Source: Companilactobacillus huachuanensis | Lineage (GTDB): Bacteria > Bacillota > Bacilli > Lactobacillales > Lactobacillaceae | Length of the DNA: 64,000 nt | Reading direction: 5' to 3' | Assembly (NCBI RefSeq): GCF_005404815.1 | Contig: NZ_BJDF01000003.1 | Coordinates: 62,001 to 126,000 of the forward strand | In this document: piece by piece, positions 34,428-42,761 of the stretch | Layout of the letters: every line of letters starts with the position of its first letter | Numbering within the stretch: position 1 is the first letter of the stretch | Made by a program: the position numbers and the translations under genes | The notes under the pieces: model-generated | Database searches by the model: none | Told to the model about the DNA's origin: nothing | The model's input: the letters and a program-made list of their open reading frames with translations, nothing else

Positions 34428-35618
34428 TTATCTATGCAAATAGAAGTCCCAGAATTTTCTAGCAACATCAACTTTAGACATTAAGGGCCAAGTTTCCGGT
34501 TGCTGATTCTTCTGTAAAAGGGTGATACGATTGGTGTCGACGTTAAAGCCAGCACCATTTTGTGCGACATTGTTAGCGAGAATTACGTCAGCATTTTTGT
34601 TGGCTAATTTTTTCTCAGCATTTTCTAAAAGGTGTTGAGTTTCGGCAGCAAAACCAACGACAAATTGATTAGTTTTAGTTGAGGCAACGGTTTTAAGAAT
34701 ATCGGGATTTTTGGTTAATTTGATGGTGAAGATATCTTCATCGTCATTTTTTTTGATTTTTTGATCAGCAACATTGATTGGTTTGAAATCGGCTACAGCA
34801 GCAGCCATAACCAAGACGTCGCTCTTAGGAAAAGCACTTTGGATTTGAGCCATCAATTCGGTGGCCGTTTGAACTTTGACAACATTGAGACCGCCAAGGT
34901 CAGTGTCAACAGTCGTGATTAAAGTTACGTCAGCTCCAAGATCTCGAGCAACTTTAGCCATGGCCAATCCCATTTTTCCAGATGAACGATTTCCAATGAA
35001 TCTGACTGGATCAATAGCTTCTTTAGTGCCACCAGCCGTGACAATGACTTTTTTACCAAGTAGTGGGCGAGGTTGAAAATTTTTCTCAATGGCCTCCATA
35101 ATAGCTGGTAATTCAGGCAAACGACCCTTGCCAGTCATGCCTTCAGCCAGGAATCCAACAGCAGGCTCAACAATTTGGACATTCATTTTTCTCAATGTTT
35201 GCAAATTATTTTTAACGGCAGGATTGTTATACATGTCAGTATTCATGGCAGGAAAGACGAGTTTTGGAGCAGTGGTTGCCAATAAACTAGTTGAGACAAT
35301 GTCATCAGATAAACCATTAGCCATTTTCCCAATAATGTTGGCTGTAGCGGGAACGACGACTGCTAAATCAGTCCATAGAGCCAGTTGAATATGTGGAATG
35401 AAGTCATCAGGACTAGTTTGTGGTGTAAAATTATCGGTAATAACAGGTCGTTGACTGAGTGTAGCAAAAGTTAACGGCGTAACGAATTTTTGAGCAGCAT
35501 CCGTCATGATAACTTGTACCTGTGCATCTTGTTTGATCAAACTACGTACGATATTTAAAGATTTGTAGGCGGCAATTCCACCAGTAACATATAAAGCAAT
35601 GTGTTTATCCTTAAGCAT
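34428..35618 (-). CDS. coaBC: Bifunctional phosphopantothenoylcysteine decarboxylase / phosphopantothenate-cysteine ligase
   Basis: A 396-aa CoA-pathway enzyme. The N-terminal flavoprotein CoaC half (residues 1 to about 180) has YVTGGIAAYKSLNIVRSL, the catalytic-His block DFIPHIQLALW, and PAMNTDMYNNPAV. The CoaB half starts KKVIVTAGGTKEAIDPVRFI and has NRSSGKMG. It converts 4'-phosphopantothenate and cysteine to 4'-phosphopantetheine. It is usually an essential housekeeping gene. Its minus-strand leader contains a type-2 structured element at 35817-35994. Confidence 0.95.
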   Translation of the reverse strand: MLKDKHIALYVTGGIAAYKSLNIVRSLIKQDAQVQVIMTDAAQKFVTPLTFATLSQRPVITDNFTPQTSPDDFIPHIQLALWTDLAVVVPATANIIGKMANGLSDDIVSTSLLATTAPKLVFPAMNTDMYNNPAVKNNLQTLRKMNVQIVEPAVGFLAEGMTGKGRLPELPAIMEAIEKNFQPRPLLGKKVIVTAGGTKEAIDPVRFIGNRSSGKMGLAMAKVARDLGADVTLITTVDTDLGGLNVVKVQTATELMAQIQSAFPKSDVLVMAAAVADFKPINVADQKIKKNDDEDIFTIKLTKNPDILKTVASTKTNQFVVGFAAETQHLLENAEKKLANKNADVILANNVAQNGAGFNVDTNRITLLQKNQQPETWPLMSKVDVARKFWDFYLHR

Positions 35619-35816
35619 TTTTTCACCTCAAAAGTTTTTTATTTGTGTTGGCTAATGTATTCTGTGGTGGCAGTATCTTTTTTTACTGTCTTTATATAAG
35701 TGGTTCTTAATACATTATTTTTAATATTATTATTATGACATTATTATCTTTTAAATCTAATTAATTAATAAATTCTAGTTACTGAATAATCACACAAAAA
35801 GTTGAAAAATACACTA
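35619..35816. other. coaBC upstream spacer
   Basis: AT-rich sequence carrying the coaBC ribosome site (AGGTGAAAAA near 35620-35632) and presumably its promoter. No gene seen. Confidence 0.45.
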
Positions 35817-35994
35817 GCTGACGGGTTTCAGCAACGTAGTCTGCAATAAAGTTGGCGTTATTGCTTTATCCATTACACCACGGGGCGAGTTTTGAGATTC
35901 GCGTACTTTGCGAAGTTCAAAATCGAGGCTCGAGACTGTTTCTTAGGCTCGAACCGGTCCCCATAGCAGAACTCCATTGCTGAAAACCGTCAGC
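35817..35994 (-). repeat. Type-2 structured element, copy 1
   Basis: Closing stem GCTGACGGGTTTCAGCAA / TTGCTGAAAACCGTCAGC. Inside, read on the plus strand, are GTTGGCGTTATTGC..TTACACCAC, then TTTTGAGATTCGCG..TGCGAAGTTCAAAA, then CGAGGCTCGAGAC..GGCTCGAACCGG. These three hairpins are the reverse complement order of the R1-R6 core, but the closing stem is unrelated in sequence. The CTAAAGG termini are absent. Confidence 0.65.
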
Positions 35995-36046
35995 GACAGC
36001 CATAATTATATGATACTATTCATTTATCAGTATTAGGAGGAAATCC

Positions 36047-36235
36047 ATGAATATTTATACAGCAGATATAATTTTATACATATTATTGATTTCAATATTG
36101 AATAATCCTTTACTAAATATTTTCCAGGCATTCGGATTGAACTTTATATTTAGTGAAATTCTTATCGGAATAATTTTACTTTTTATTACTATTTTGATTC
36201 ATAAATTTGGTTTCCGTCGTATTTGGAAAAAATAA
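36047..36235 (+). CDS. Small membrane protein upstream of a two-component system
   Basis: A 62-aa protein with two membrane segments (about residues 8-28 and 34-54) and a basic tail HKFGFRRIWKK. It has an excellent ribosome site (AGGAGGAAATCC). It is 10 bp before the response-regulator start, so probably one operon; a role as accessory sensor peptide is possible but unproven. Family not recognised. Confidence 0.7.
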   Translation: MNIYTADIILYILLISILNNPLLNIFQAFGLNFIFSEILIGIILLFITILIHKFGFRRIWKK

Positions 36236-36245
36236 TGGAGATATT

Positions 36246-36947
36246 ATGAAAAAAACAATTCTATTAGTAGAAGATGAAGAGAGTCTGATTGCCTATTTAC
36301 AACCAGAGTTGGAGTTTGAAGATTATCAAGTTTTGACAGCGACCGATGGTGAAATGGGCTGGAAGTTATATCAGAAACAAGAGAATCAAATTGATCTAGT
36401 AATCTTGGATTGGATGATTGCTAAATTGGATGGTCTTGAAGTTCTACGGAGAATTCGTAAACAATCCGATAAACCAGTCATTATGTTAACAGCAAGGGAT
36501 TATGTTGGTGATAAAGTAGCTGGTTTGGATAGTGGAGCCGATGATTATATTACTAAACCATTTGAAATTGAGGAATTATTGGCGCGAATTCGAGTGATTT
36601 TACGTCATGAAAAAGAGTCGACAGCTACAGTTTATCAGGTTAAAGATTTGATACTTGATACGAAATCACGTCAAGTTAAACGTAATAATAAAGTAGTGCA
36701 ATTAACTCAACGTGAATATGAATTATTATTATTTCTATTAAAGAATATTAATGAAACCTTAAGCCGAGACGAGCTATTGAATGCTGTTTGGGGTGTTGAT
36801 TTTGACGGTCAACCGAATATTGTTGATGTTTATGTGCGTTATTTACGCCATAAAATTGATACAGATGATAATGTTTCTATTATCAAAGCTGTTCGCGGCA
36901 TTGGCTATACGTTAAGGGATGATAATTATGAAACTGGCGAAAAGTAA
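36246..36947 (+). CDS. OmpR-family response regulator
   Basis: A 233-aa regulator. The receiver domain has the acidic pair EDE at 9-11, the phospho-acceptor Asp55 in LVILDWMIAK and Lys in ADDYITKPFEIEEL. The winged-helix DNA-binding domain follows (LTQREYELLLFLLKN, VDVYVRYLRHKID, VRGIGYTL). ATG 36246 has GGAGATATT before it. It overlaps the kinase gene by 20 bp. Confidence 0.93.
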   Translation: MKKTILLVEDEESLIAYLQPELEFEDYQVLTATDGEMGWKLYQKQENQIDLVILDWMIAKLDGLEVLRRIRKQSDKPVIMLTARDYVGDKVAGLDSGADDYITKPFEIEELLARIRVILRHEKESTATVYQVKDLILDTKSRQVKRNNKVVQLTQREYELLLFLLKNINETLSRDELLNAVWGVDFDGQPNIVDVYVRYLRHKIDTDDNVSIIKAVRGIGYTLRDDNYETGEK

Positions 36948-38271
36948 TTCAAGTGCATCTCAAATAACTCGTACCTATATTCTTATATTGGGATTTATCA
37001 CCGTTATTATGGGATTATCTCTCGCAATTGGGGTTGGTTACTCCTTAGCGGCATCCAAAATTGATGATGCAAATGGATTAATGGACAGCTTACAGCGGTC
37101 ATTTATTGATGATCGGCCTGACTGGGAACAGTGGCGTAGCAATAGCAATATTGATACGCGAGATACGCATGTTCGAGTTTCTTTTACAAAAAAAAGTAAG
37201 CAGCATGTTTATTATTCACCAGGCACGACAAAATTTTTAAGCGAAAAAACTAATTATTTGCCATTTAATCAAAGCATTGAAATTAGAAATTTTTGGCGTC
37301 CATATTACCATGTTCAAAAAATTACAAAAGGGATTCATTATGAAATTTGGGTCAGTTTTCACAGTGTGACACATATTTTTCATTTAATTTTTGATATTTT
37401 GCTGATTGTAACGTTGGTCAGTTTTCTAATTGGTATTTGGCTTATTATTATTTTAGCCAAGAAACTCAATCAACCGTTGGAAAATCTGACAGCCTCAACA
37501 CATCAGATAAATCAAGCTGGACAGATTTCTTATGATACACAGTTGCCAATACCTGAGAAGCCTCAGGAAGTTAAGGATTTGACCAATGAATTTAATCAAC
37601 TGTTAAGTCAATTAAATCATCAAGCGATTCGTGATCGGCAATTTGTTTCTGATGCCTCACATGAGTTGCGCACACCAATTACAGCAATTCGTGGACACGT
37701 ACAATTTATTCAGCGTCATGGTAAGGAACATCCCGAAATCATTGATAAATCAGTTGGGTTCATTGATAGCGAGTCCAAAAGAATGCAGAAGTTAATTGAA
37801 AGTTTGTTAAGATTGTCGCGAATGGATAATGCTAAAGTTAAACGAGAAAAAGTTGATGTAAAAACGGTAATGTCAGCAATTATAGAAACTTATCAAGAGA
37901 GTATTTCTCAAAAGTTAATATTGACCGGAGTGTCAGAACTATCAGTTTTAGTAAACCAAGATAACCTTGAACAAATGTTAATAGCTCTGTTAAATAATGC
38001 CAGCAAGTATTCAGACAAATCGTCAACAATCACTTTCAATTTGACGGAACATACAATTGAAGTAATTGACGAGGGAATGGGCATACCAGATGCTGATAAA
38101 TCCGAGATTTTTGAAAGATTTTATCGAGTGGATAAGGCCAGAACACAGAAGATACCAGGGACTGGGCTAGGACTAGCAATTGTAAAAAAGCTAGCTGACC
38201 TTAACCAAATTAAGATTAAAGTAGAAGACAATAAACCACGAGGCACTAAATTTATTTTGATTTTCAAATAG
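36928..38271 (+). CDS. Sensor histidine kinase
   Basis: A 447-aa kinase. Two membrane segments (about 16-40 and 155-180) flank an extracellular sensor of about 110 residues, followed by HAMP. The H-box SDASHELRTPITAIRGH has phospho-His245. It then shows the N-box (NNASKYS), DEGMGIPDADK and GTGLGLAIVKKLAD. It pairs with the preceding regulator. ATG 36928 fits AAGGGATG spacing. The stimulus is unknown; downstream genes encode envelope membrane proteins. Element R6 follows 16 bp after its stop. Confidence 0.92.
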   Translation: MKLAKSNSSASQITRTYILILGFITVIMGLSLAIGVGYSLAASKIDDANGLMDSLQRSFIDDRPDWEQWRSNSNIDTRDTHVRVSFTKKSKQHVYYSPGTTKFLSEKTNYLPFNQSIEIRNFWRPYYHVQKITKGIHYEIWVSFHSVTHIFHLIFDILLIVTLVSFLIGIWLIIILAKKLNQPLENLTASTHQINQAGQISYDTQLPIPEKPQEVKDLTNEFNQLLSQLNHQAIRDRQFVSDASHELRTPITAIRGHVQFIQRHGKEHPEIIDKSVGFIDSESKRMQKLIESLLRLSRMDNAKVKREKVDVKTVMSAIIETYQESISQKLILTGVSELSVLVNQDNLEQMLIALLNNASKYSDKSSTITFNLTEHTIEVIDEGMGIPDADKSEIFERFYRVDKARTQKIPGTGLGLAIVKKLADLNQIKIKVEDNKPRGTKFILIFK

Positions 38272-38287
38272 ATTTTAAATGTCTTGT

Positions 38288-38600
38288 CTAAAGGTTAAGT
38301 ATAGTATGTCGTTTCCAGAGCTGAGAGTATTCAATTGCTGCGCGGAACGGCCCGAGCCAAAGAGCGGTCTCGGACCTCGGTTGAAACCTCGCAAAAACCG
38401 CGAGTCTTCAACACGCCCGGTGGTGTAATTGCTAAAGCAATAACGCCACTTTCGCTGCAAATGAATACTCTCAGCTCTTCCAACTAGTTTATTTTTTTAA
38501 TAGCAGGAATAATAAATGAAGATTTCTGATTACTTAAATAAATTAGTTCTAGGTATGTAACAATCATGGCTTTATCATTTTTTCACATTTCAACCTTTGG
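38288..38600 (+). mobile_element. Structured mobile element, full copy R6 with perfect target duplication
   Basis: Termini CTAAAGGTTAAG and TTTCAACCTTTGG. The perfect 9-bp direct repeat ATGTCTTGT is at 38279-38287 and 38601-38609. The core (38318-38477) has a long closing stem (GAGCTGAGAGTATTCA and its complement) and all three hairpins. Length is 313 bp; best reference copy. Confidence 0.88.
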
Positions 38601-38648
38601 ATGTCTTGTTTTAAATACGTTAATGTATAAAAAAACACATTAGTCGGA

Positions 38649-38808
38649 GGTTGTCAGAAAGAAATAGTCAGCAGTGCAAGTGGCGTTAGAGCTTCAGCTC
38701 TTACACCACCGACGTATTTTGAGATTCGCGGTCCGTGCGAAGCTCAAAATCGAGGCGCGAGACCTTGGCTCGCACCGGTCGCACAGCAGACTATTTTTTC
38801 TGACAACC
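38649..38808 (-). repeat. Type-2 structured element, copy 2
   Basis: Closing stem GGTTGTCAGAAAGAAATAG / CTATTTTTTCTGACAACC. Inner hairpins are GTGGCGTTAGAGC..GCTCTTACACCAC, TTTTGAGATTCGCG..TGCGAAGCTCAAAA and CGAGGCGCGAGAC..GGCTCGCACCGG. It has the same inner order as 35817-35994 and a different closing stem from every other copy. Confidence 0.65.
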
Positions 38809-38874
38809 GGAGGCGGCCCCTTCTTAAAACCTTTTCTGAAAATTTCTCAGAATTATTTAATTTAATATACGTTT

Positions 38875-38933
38875 AACCTCCATGGTTAATTGATTAAACT
38901 ATCCATAATCAATTAATCGTGGAGGTTTTTTTT
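38875..38933 (+). promoter_or_regulatory. Terminator-like hairpin that contains the dedA ribosome site
   Basis: AACCTCCATGGTTAATTGATT pairs with AATCAATTAATCGTGGAGGTT, then T8 and the ATG at 38934. The only Shine-Dalgarno sequence (GGAGG, 38921-38925) is the 3' arm of the stem. The structure could both end transcription and hide the ribosome site. Confidence 0.65.
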
Positions 38934-39590
38934 ATGATAACGACACTTATAACATTTATTTTTCACTTAGATACCGTTTTACCTCAATTAATGAACCAAT
39001 CAGGCTTAATGGTTTATGCCTTGATATTTTTAATGATTTTCATAGAAACTGGCATTGTCGTTCTACCATTTTTACCAGGAGATTCATTGTTATTTCTCTG
39101 CGGTTCATTAGCGGCAATTTCTAACAGTTCGTTAAATCCAGTCTTGCTAATAGTTTTGTTAGGCCTAGCCGCTTCAATGGGTGATAGTTTGAATTTTGAA
39201 ATTGGTAAACGTTTTGGGGCACATATTAGTCAAAGCCCACGTTGGCAAAAGGTTGTGAAGCCTAAGCATCTTCAACAAGCTCAAGATTTCTTTGCCCGCC
39301 ATGGAAATTCTGCTATCTTCTTAGGTCGATTCATGCCGATCATTCGTACACTTGTGCCATTCACTGCCGGTGGTAGCAAGATGAAATACAAGAACTTTCT
39401 TACTTATAACATTATCGGAGGATTCTCATGGGTGCTATTGTGCATAGGCGCCGGATTCTTCTTCGGAAATATTGCAATAGTTAAAAATCATTTCTCATTG
39501 ATCATGTTGATGATCGTAGTAATTTCACTTGTACCAATCATGATTATTAGTTTTAAAAATTATTTGAACAGCAAAAGAGGGCTAAATTAG
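38934..39590 (+). CDS. DedA-family membrane protein
   Basis: A 218-aa DedA/SNARE-associated (VTT) family protein with five or six hydrophobic segments. Conserved blocks are FIETGIVVLPFLPGDSLLF, GDSLNFEIGKRFG, FFARHGNSAIFLGRFMPIIR and RTLVPFTAGGSKM. DedA proteins are linked to lipid-carrier (undecaprenyl-phosphate) recycling and envelope homeostasis. ATG 38934 is the first codon after the hairpin-embedded GGAGG. Followed 2 bp later by the YfhO gene and then PAP2, so it is an envelope lipid operon. Confidence 0.88.
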   Translation: MITTLITFIFHLDTVLPQLMNQSGLMVYALIFLMIFIETGIVVLPFLPGDSLLFLCGSLAAISNSSLNPVLLIVLLGLAASMGDSLNFEIGKRFGAHISQSPRWQKVVKPKHLQQAQDFFARHGNSAIFLGRFMPIIRTLVPFTAGGSKMKYKNFLTYNIIGGFSWVLLCIGAGFFFGNIAIVKNHFSLIMLMIVVISLVPIMIISFKNYLNSKRGLN

Positions 39591-39592
39591 GG

Positions 39593-42019
39593 ATGAATCT
39601 AAATAAAATAAAAAAAATTTCATATTATCCCATAGCCTTTTTGATTCCATTTATAATTGTGACGCTTGTTTTTGTTAATTTGCATCTGACACCATTTGGT
39701 AATCAGAACCTTTTGATAAGTGATACCGGAACACAATATTTATCCTTTTTAACGTATTTACGCAATGAATTAGTCAGTGGTCATTTTTCATTTTATTCAT
39801 TCAGCTTGTCATTGGGTGATAATATTTTTCCTCTGATGGCCTATTACTTGTTAAGTCCATTTAATTTGTTGCTCGTCTTTTTCTCAGCCAATCAAATCAC
39901 AACAGCGATTGATGTCATCATCTTGCTAAAGATTTCAACGATTGGTTTGACCATGAGTTATTTTTTGAAAAAGGTTTATCAGCCAAAATTAAGTAATTTG
40001 ATTTTTTCAACTGCGTTTGCGATGTCAGGATTCGTTGCATTATATTTCTACGATCTGATGTGGTTGGATGCTTTGATTATGTTGCCATTAGTTACTTTGG
40101 GTATCCGCAGGCTCTTTTATGAAGGTCGTAGTAAATTATATGTTTTCAGTCTATTGATAACGATTGTGACAAATTATTACTTGGGATACATGACTTGTTT
40201 ATTTTCAGTCTGTTACTTTTTATATCTCTGTTTACTAGAGAAAAAATTTCAAGGTCGAAAGATTGGGAAATATCTCTTGTCGTCTGTATTAAGTGGCCTG
40301 ATGAGTGCTGTGATTTTGATTCCAACGTTATTGGGAATGATGCAGACAAGTAAGCAACAGTTGAAACTAGCGAGCTTTTTACCTACACCAACTTTTGGGA
40401 TATCAGTATTCAATCAGTTGGGCGTGGCAGGAAGTGACTATACGCAGAGAATTTCTCACAATCCTAGTTTTTATGCAACAGGTTTAGTAGCAATTTTAGT
40501 TTTGCTTTTCTTCTTTAATCGAAATATTTCACGTCAGCAGAAGAAAAGTACAGGACTATTACTATTAGTATTATTCTTAAGTTTATTTGTGAGAACCTTC
40601 AACACAATATGGCATATGTTTCAGCAGCCAGCAGGTTTTCCATTCCGTAATGTTTATTTCTTCGCTTTTATAGCAATTATTGCGGCATATGAGGCTTTTC
40701 AACAGAAGAATTTTTACAGTCAGATTTTTCTGGCAACCATTTTAGTTTTAGCAATGGTAACGATTGGATATTTCTTTGCTATCAGAGATGGACAGTATGT
40801 GAGCGTGAAATTTTTGCCGATAAGTTTGGGATTTATTGCTGTAAGTGGTTTATTACTAGCCTTTTATCAGCGGTCAAATTTTATCAAGGCTGCATTAGTA
40901 ATAATGGTTTGCTTAGAGCTATTGGTTAACTTTAATTTTGGATTAACCGGAGCAAAATTTGGTGATCAGCTTTCTTATCAAAAAAATTATCGGATTGAGA
41001 AGAAATGGTTCCAAAAGATTCAAAAATCTGATAGTAGTTTCTATCGAATTGATAATGAAAAATCATTGATTAATGGTGCTTTTGATATTAAATACAATAA
41101 TTACAATGATGCGCTTTTGTTTAATAGTCGCGGTGTCAGTTTATACAGTTCAACATTAAATGATCAAACACGCCAAATGTTAAGTAAGTTAGGCTATTAC
41201 AGTTTGAATAGTCGCCGTATCAGTGCGCTTGGGGAGACCAAATTGACCGATGCCTTGTTATCAGTTAAATATCGACTCCATATGTCAAAACATGATTATG
41301 ATTTGTTTGAACATAAAGCACTCTCACTTGGAATAGTCGCAGATCAGTCATTACTTAAGGTTACGTTAGGTAATAATGCTCTGCAAAATCAAGAACGAAT
41401 TTGGCAATCGTTGACAGATAAAGTACAAGGTTATTTTGTCACGCCAGCAGTTCAAAGTAAGACTACAAAAAGTTTAACAATCAAGCCTCAAAAGACCGGT
41501 CAACTGTATTTATTAAAACCTAAAGGTTTGAAATCTCTGAGTGTTAATAATAAGAAGATTGATTCGAGTTCTGTTGGCACCGGAGATGTCATTAATTTAG
41601 GCAAGTTTCAGCAGAATCAAACGTTGACGATCAACAGTTCAAAGCAGATTCCAATCAAGAAATTAGCAACTTTAGATGAAAATACCTTTGACAAGTCAGT
41701 CACTAAATTACAGCAACATAAGATGAACCTATACAAAATCTCCGCTAGTCATATTTTAGGCACAGTTGATATTTCAAAGTCCAATCAAGGAGTATTTTTG
41801 AGTATTCCATTTGATAAAGGTTGGCAAGTTCATGTTGACGGCAAAAAGGTTCCATTGCAACGTGCTGTGGGTAATCTCAGTTATTTGAAGCTGTCAAAGG
41901 GATTCCATCAAATTGAATTACAGTATCAAGTCCCAGGATTGAAAATTGGAGCAATTGTCAGTTTCTTAGCAGTTGTTATTTACTTGGGAATAATCGAAAG
42001 AAAGAAGTTTTTATCATGA
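39593..42019 (+). CDS. YfhO-family polytopic membrane protein
   Basis: An 808-aa YfhO-type protein: about 12 membrane segments to residue about 460, an extracellular part, and a C-terminal membrane segment (GAIVSFLAVVIYLGII). Family blocks are YFYDLMWLDALIMLP and KGWQVHVDGKKVPLQRAVGN. YfhO proteins are GT-C-like and are implicated in adding sugars to teichoic acids or lipids; which one is unclear here. ATG 39593 sits 2 bp after the dedA stop. The TGA overlaps the next start. Confidence 0.88.
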   Translation: MNLNKIKKISYYPIAFLIPFIIVTLVFVNLHLTPFGNQNLLISDTGTQYLSFLTYLRNELVSGHFSFYSFSLSLGDNIFPLMAYYLLSPFNLLLVFFSANQITTAIDVIILLKISTIGLTMSYFLKKVYQPKLSNLIFSTAFAMSGFVALYFYDLMWLDALIMLPLVTLGIRRLFYEGRSKLYVFSLLITIVTNYYLGYMTCLFSVCYFLYLCLLEKKFQGRKIGKYLLSSVLSGLMSAVILIPTLLGMMQTSKQQLKLASFLPTPTFGISVFNQLGVAGSDYTQRISHNPSFYATGLVAILVLLFFFNRNISRQQKKSTGLLLLVLFLSLFVRTFNTIWHMFQQPAGFPFRNVYFFAFIAIIAAYEAFQQKNFYSQIFLATILVLAMVTIGYFFAIRDGQYVSVKFLPISLGFIAVSGLLLAFYQRSNFIKAALVIMVCLELLVNFNFGLTGAKFGDQLSYQKNYRIEKKWFQKIQKSDSSFYRIDNEKSLINGAFDIKYNNYNDALLFNSRGVSLYSSTLNDQTRQMLSKLGYYSLNSRRISALGETKLTDALLSVKYRLHMSKHDYDLFEHKALSLGIVADQSLLKVTLGNNALQNQERIWQSLTDKVQGYFVTPAVQSKTTKSLTIKPQKTGQLYLLKPKGLKSLSVNNKKIDSSSVGTGDVINLGKFQQNQTLTINSSKQIPIKKLATLDENTFDKSVTKLQQHKMNLYKISASHILGTVDISKSNQGVFLSIPFDKGWQVHVDGKKVPLQRAVGNLSYLKLSKGFHQIELQYQVPGLKIGAIVSFLAVVIYLGIIERKKFLS

Positions 42020-42675
42020 TGTTTAAAGAAAATAAAAGTCGTTCCGTCCTCGCAACTTTCTATTTAGCAGTTTTTTTAATCTTAGAGGTTTTAGTCACAT
42101 CCAAGAATTCATTGTTAATGAATTTTGACAGTCAAATTCAAAATATTATGACGCCAATGGTTAACTCAATGAGAACATCGATCTTCGTGGTTATTTCATT
42201 TCTTGGTAGTCCGATAGTTTCACTATTGCTAGCAATTTTTATTGCTGTTCTGTTTTATTCCAAAAGACGTAAAGTTGATGGAATTTGGGCCGCATTAACT
42301 TTTCTCGGTGGGGATGCATTAGCTTTTATCGTCAAAGAATTGGTTCGCCGAGCACGTCCAACCGATAAAATTGTTCCAGATTCTGGTTATAGTTTTCCCA
42401 GCGGTCACATTTTTGGAATGACAATGTTGATTTTGATCGTAATTTATTTAGTCTTACCATATGTTAAAAATCAAGAGGCACGTTTTGCTTTAGGCGTTCT
42501 ATGTGTAATTTGGCTATTAATAATTTCCTTTGCCAGAGTCTATTTACGAGGACATTTTGCCAGTGATATTTTTGGAAGTATGTTGTTGGCCGGAACATGG
42601 TGGAAATTCAGTGAGATGTTATATATCAAATATTATCAAAAGGTAGCAGAATATTTAAATTTGAAAATAAATTAA
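42016..42675 (+). CDS. PAP2-family phosphatase
   Basis: A 219-aa membrane phosphatase. The three PAP2 motifs are present: KELVRRARPTDK, YSFPSGH and RVYLRGHFASDIFGS. By family it dephosphorylates undecaprenyl pyrophosphate or phosphatidic acid. It overlaps the yfhO-like gene by 4 bp. With DedA it points to lipid-carrier recycling. Confidence 0.9.
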   Translation: MMFKENKSRSVLATFYLAVFLILEVLVTSKNSLLMNFDSQIQNIMTPMVNSMRTSIFVVISFLGSPIVSLLLAIFIAVLFYSKRRKVDGIWAALTFLGGDALAFIVKELVRRARPTDKIVPDSGYSFPSGHIFGMTMLILIVIYLVLPYVKNQEARFALGVLCVIWLLIISFARVYLRGHFASDIFGSMLLAGTWWKFSEMLYIKYYQKVAEYLNLKIN

Positions 42676-42761
42676 TTGCTTTTCTGATTCGGTGAAGTTC
42701 TCCCTTGGGCTGTAAAAGTGTAAAATTAAGGTAATTATATTTCCACCAAAGGAGAGATCAG

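Noticed and set aside
38275-38460. Similar open frames of 60-90 codons inside several structured elements (also 33888-34079, 38674-38865 and 48944-49219)
   Set aside because: They are on either strand, differ in frame between copies, have no ribosome site and carry RNA-style paired changes instead of codon-style changes.
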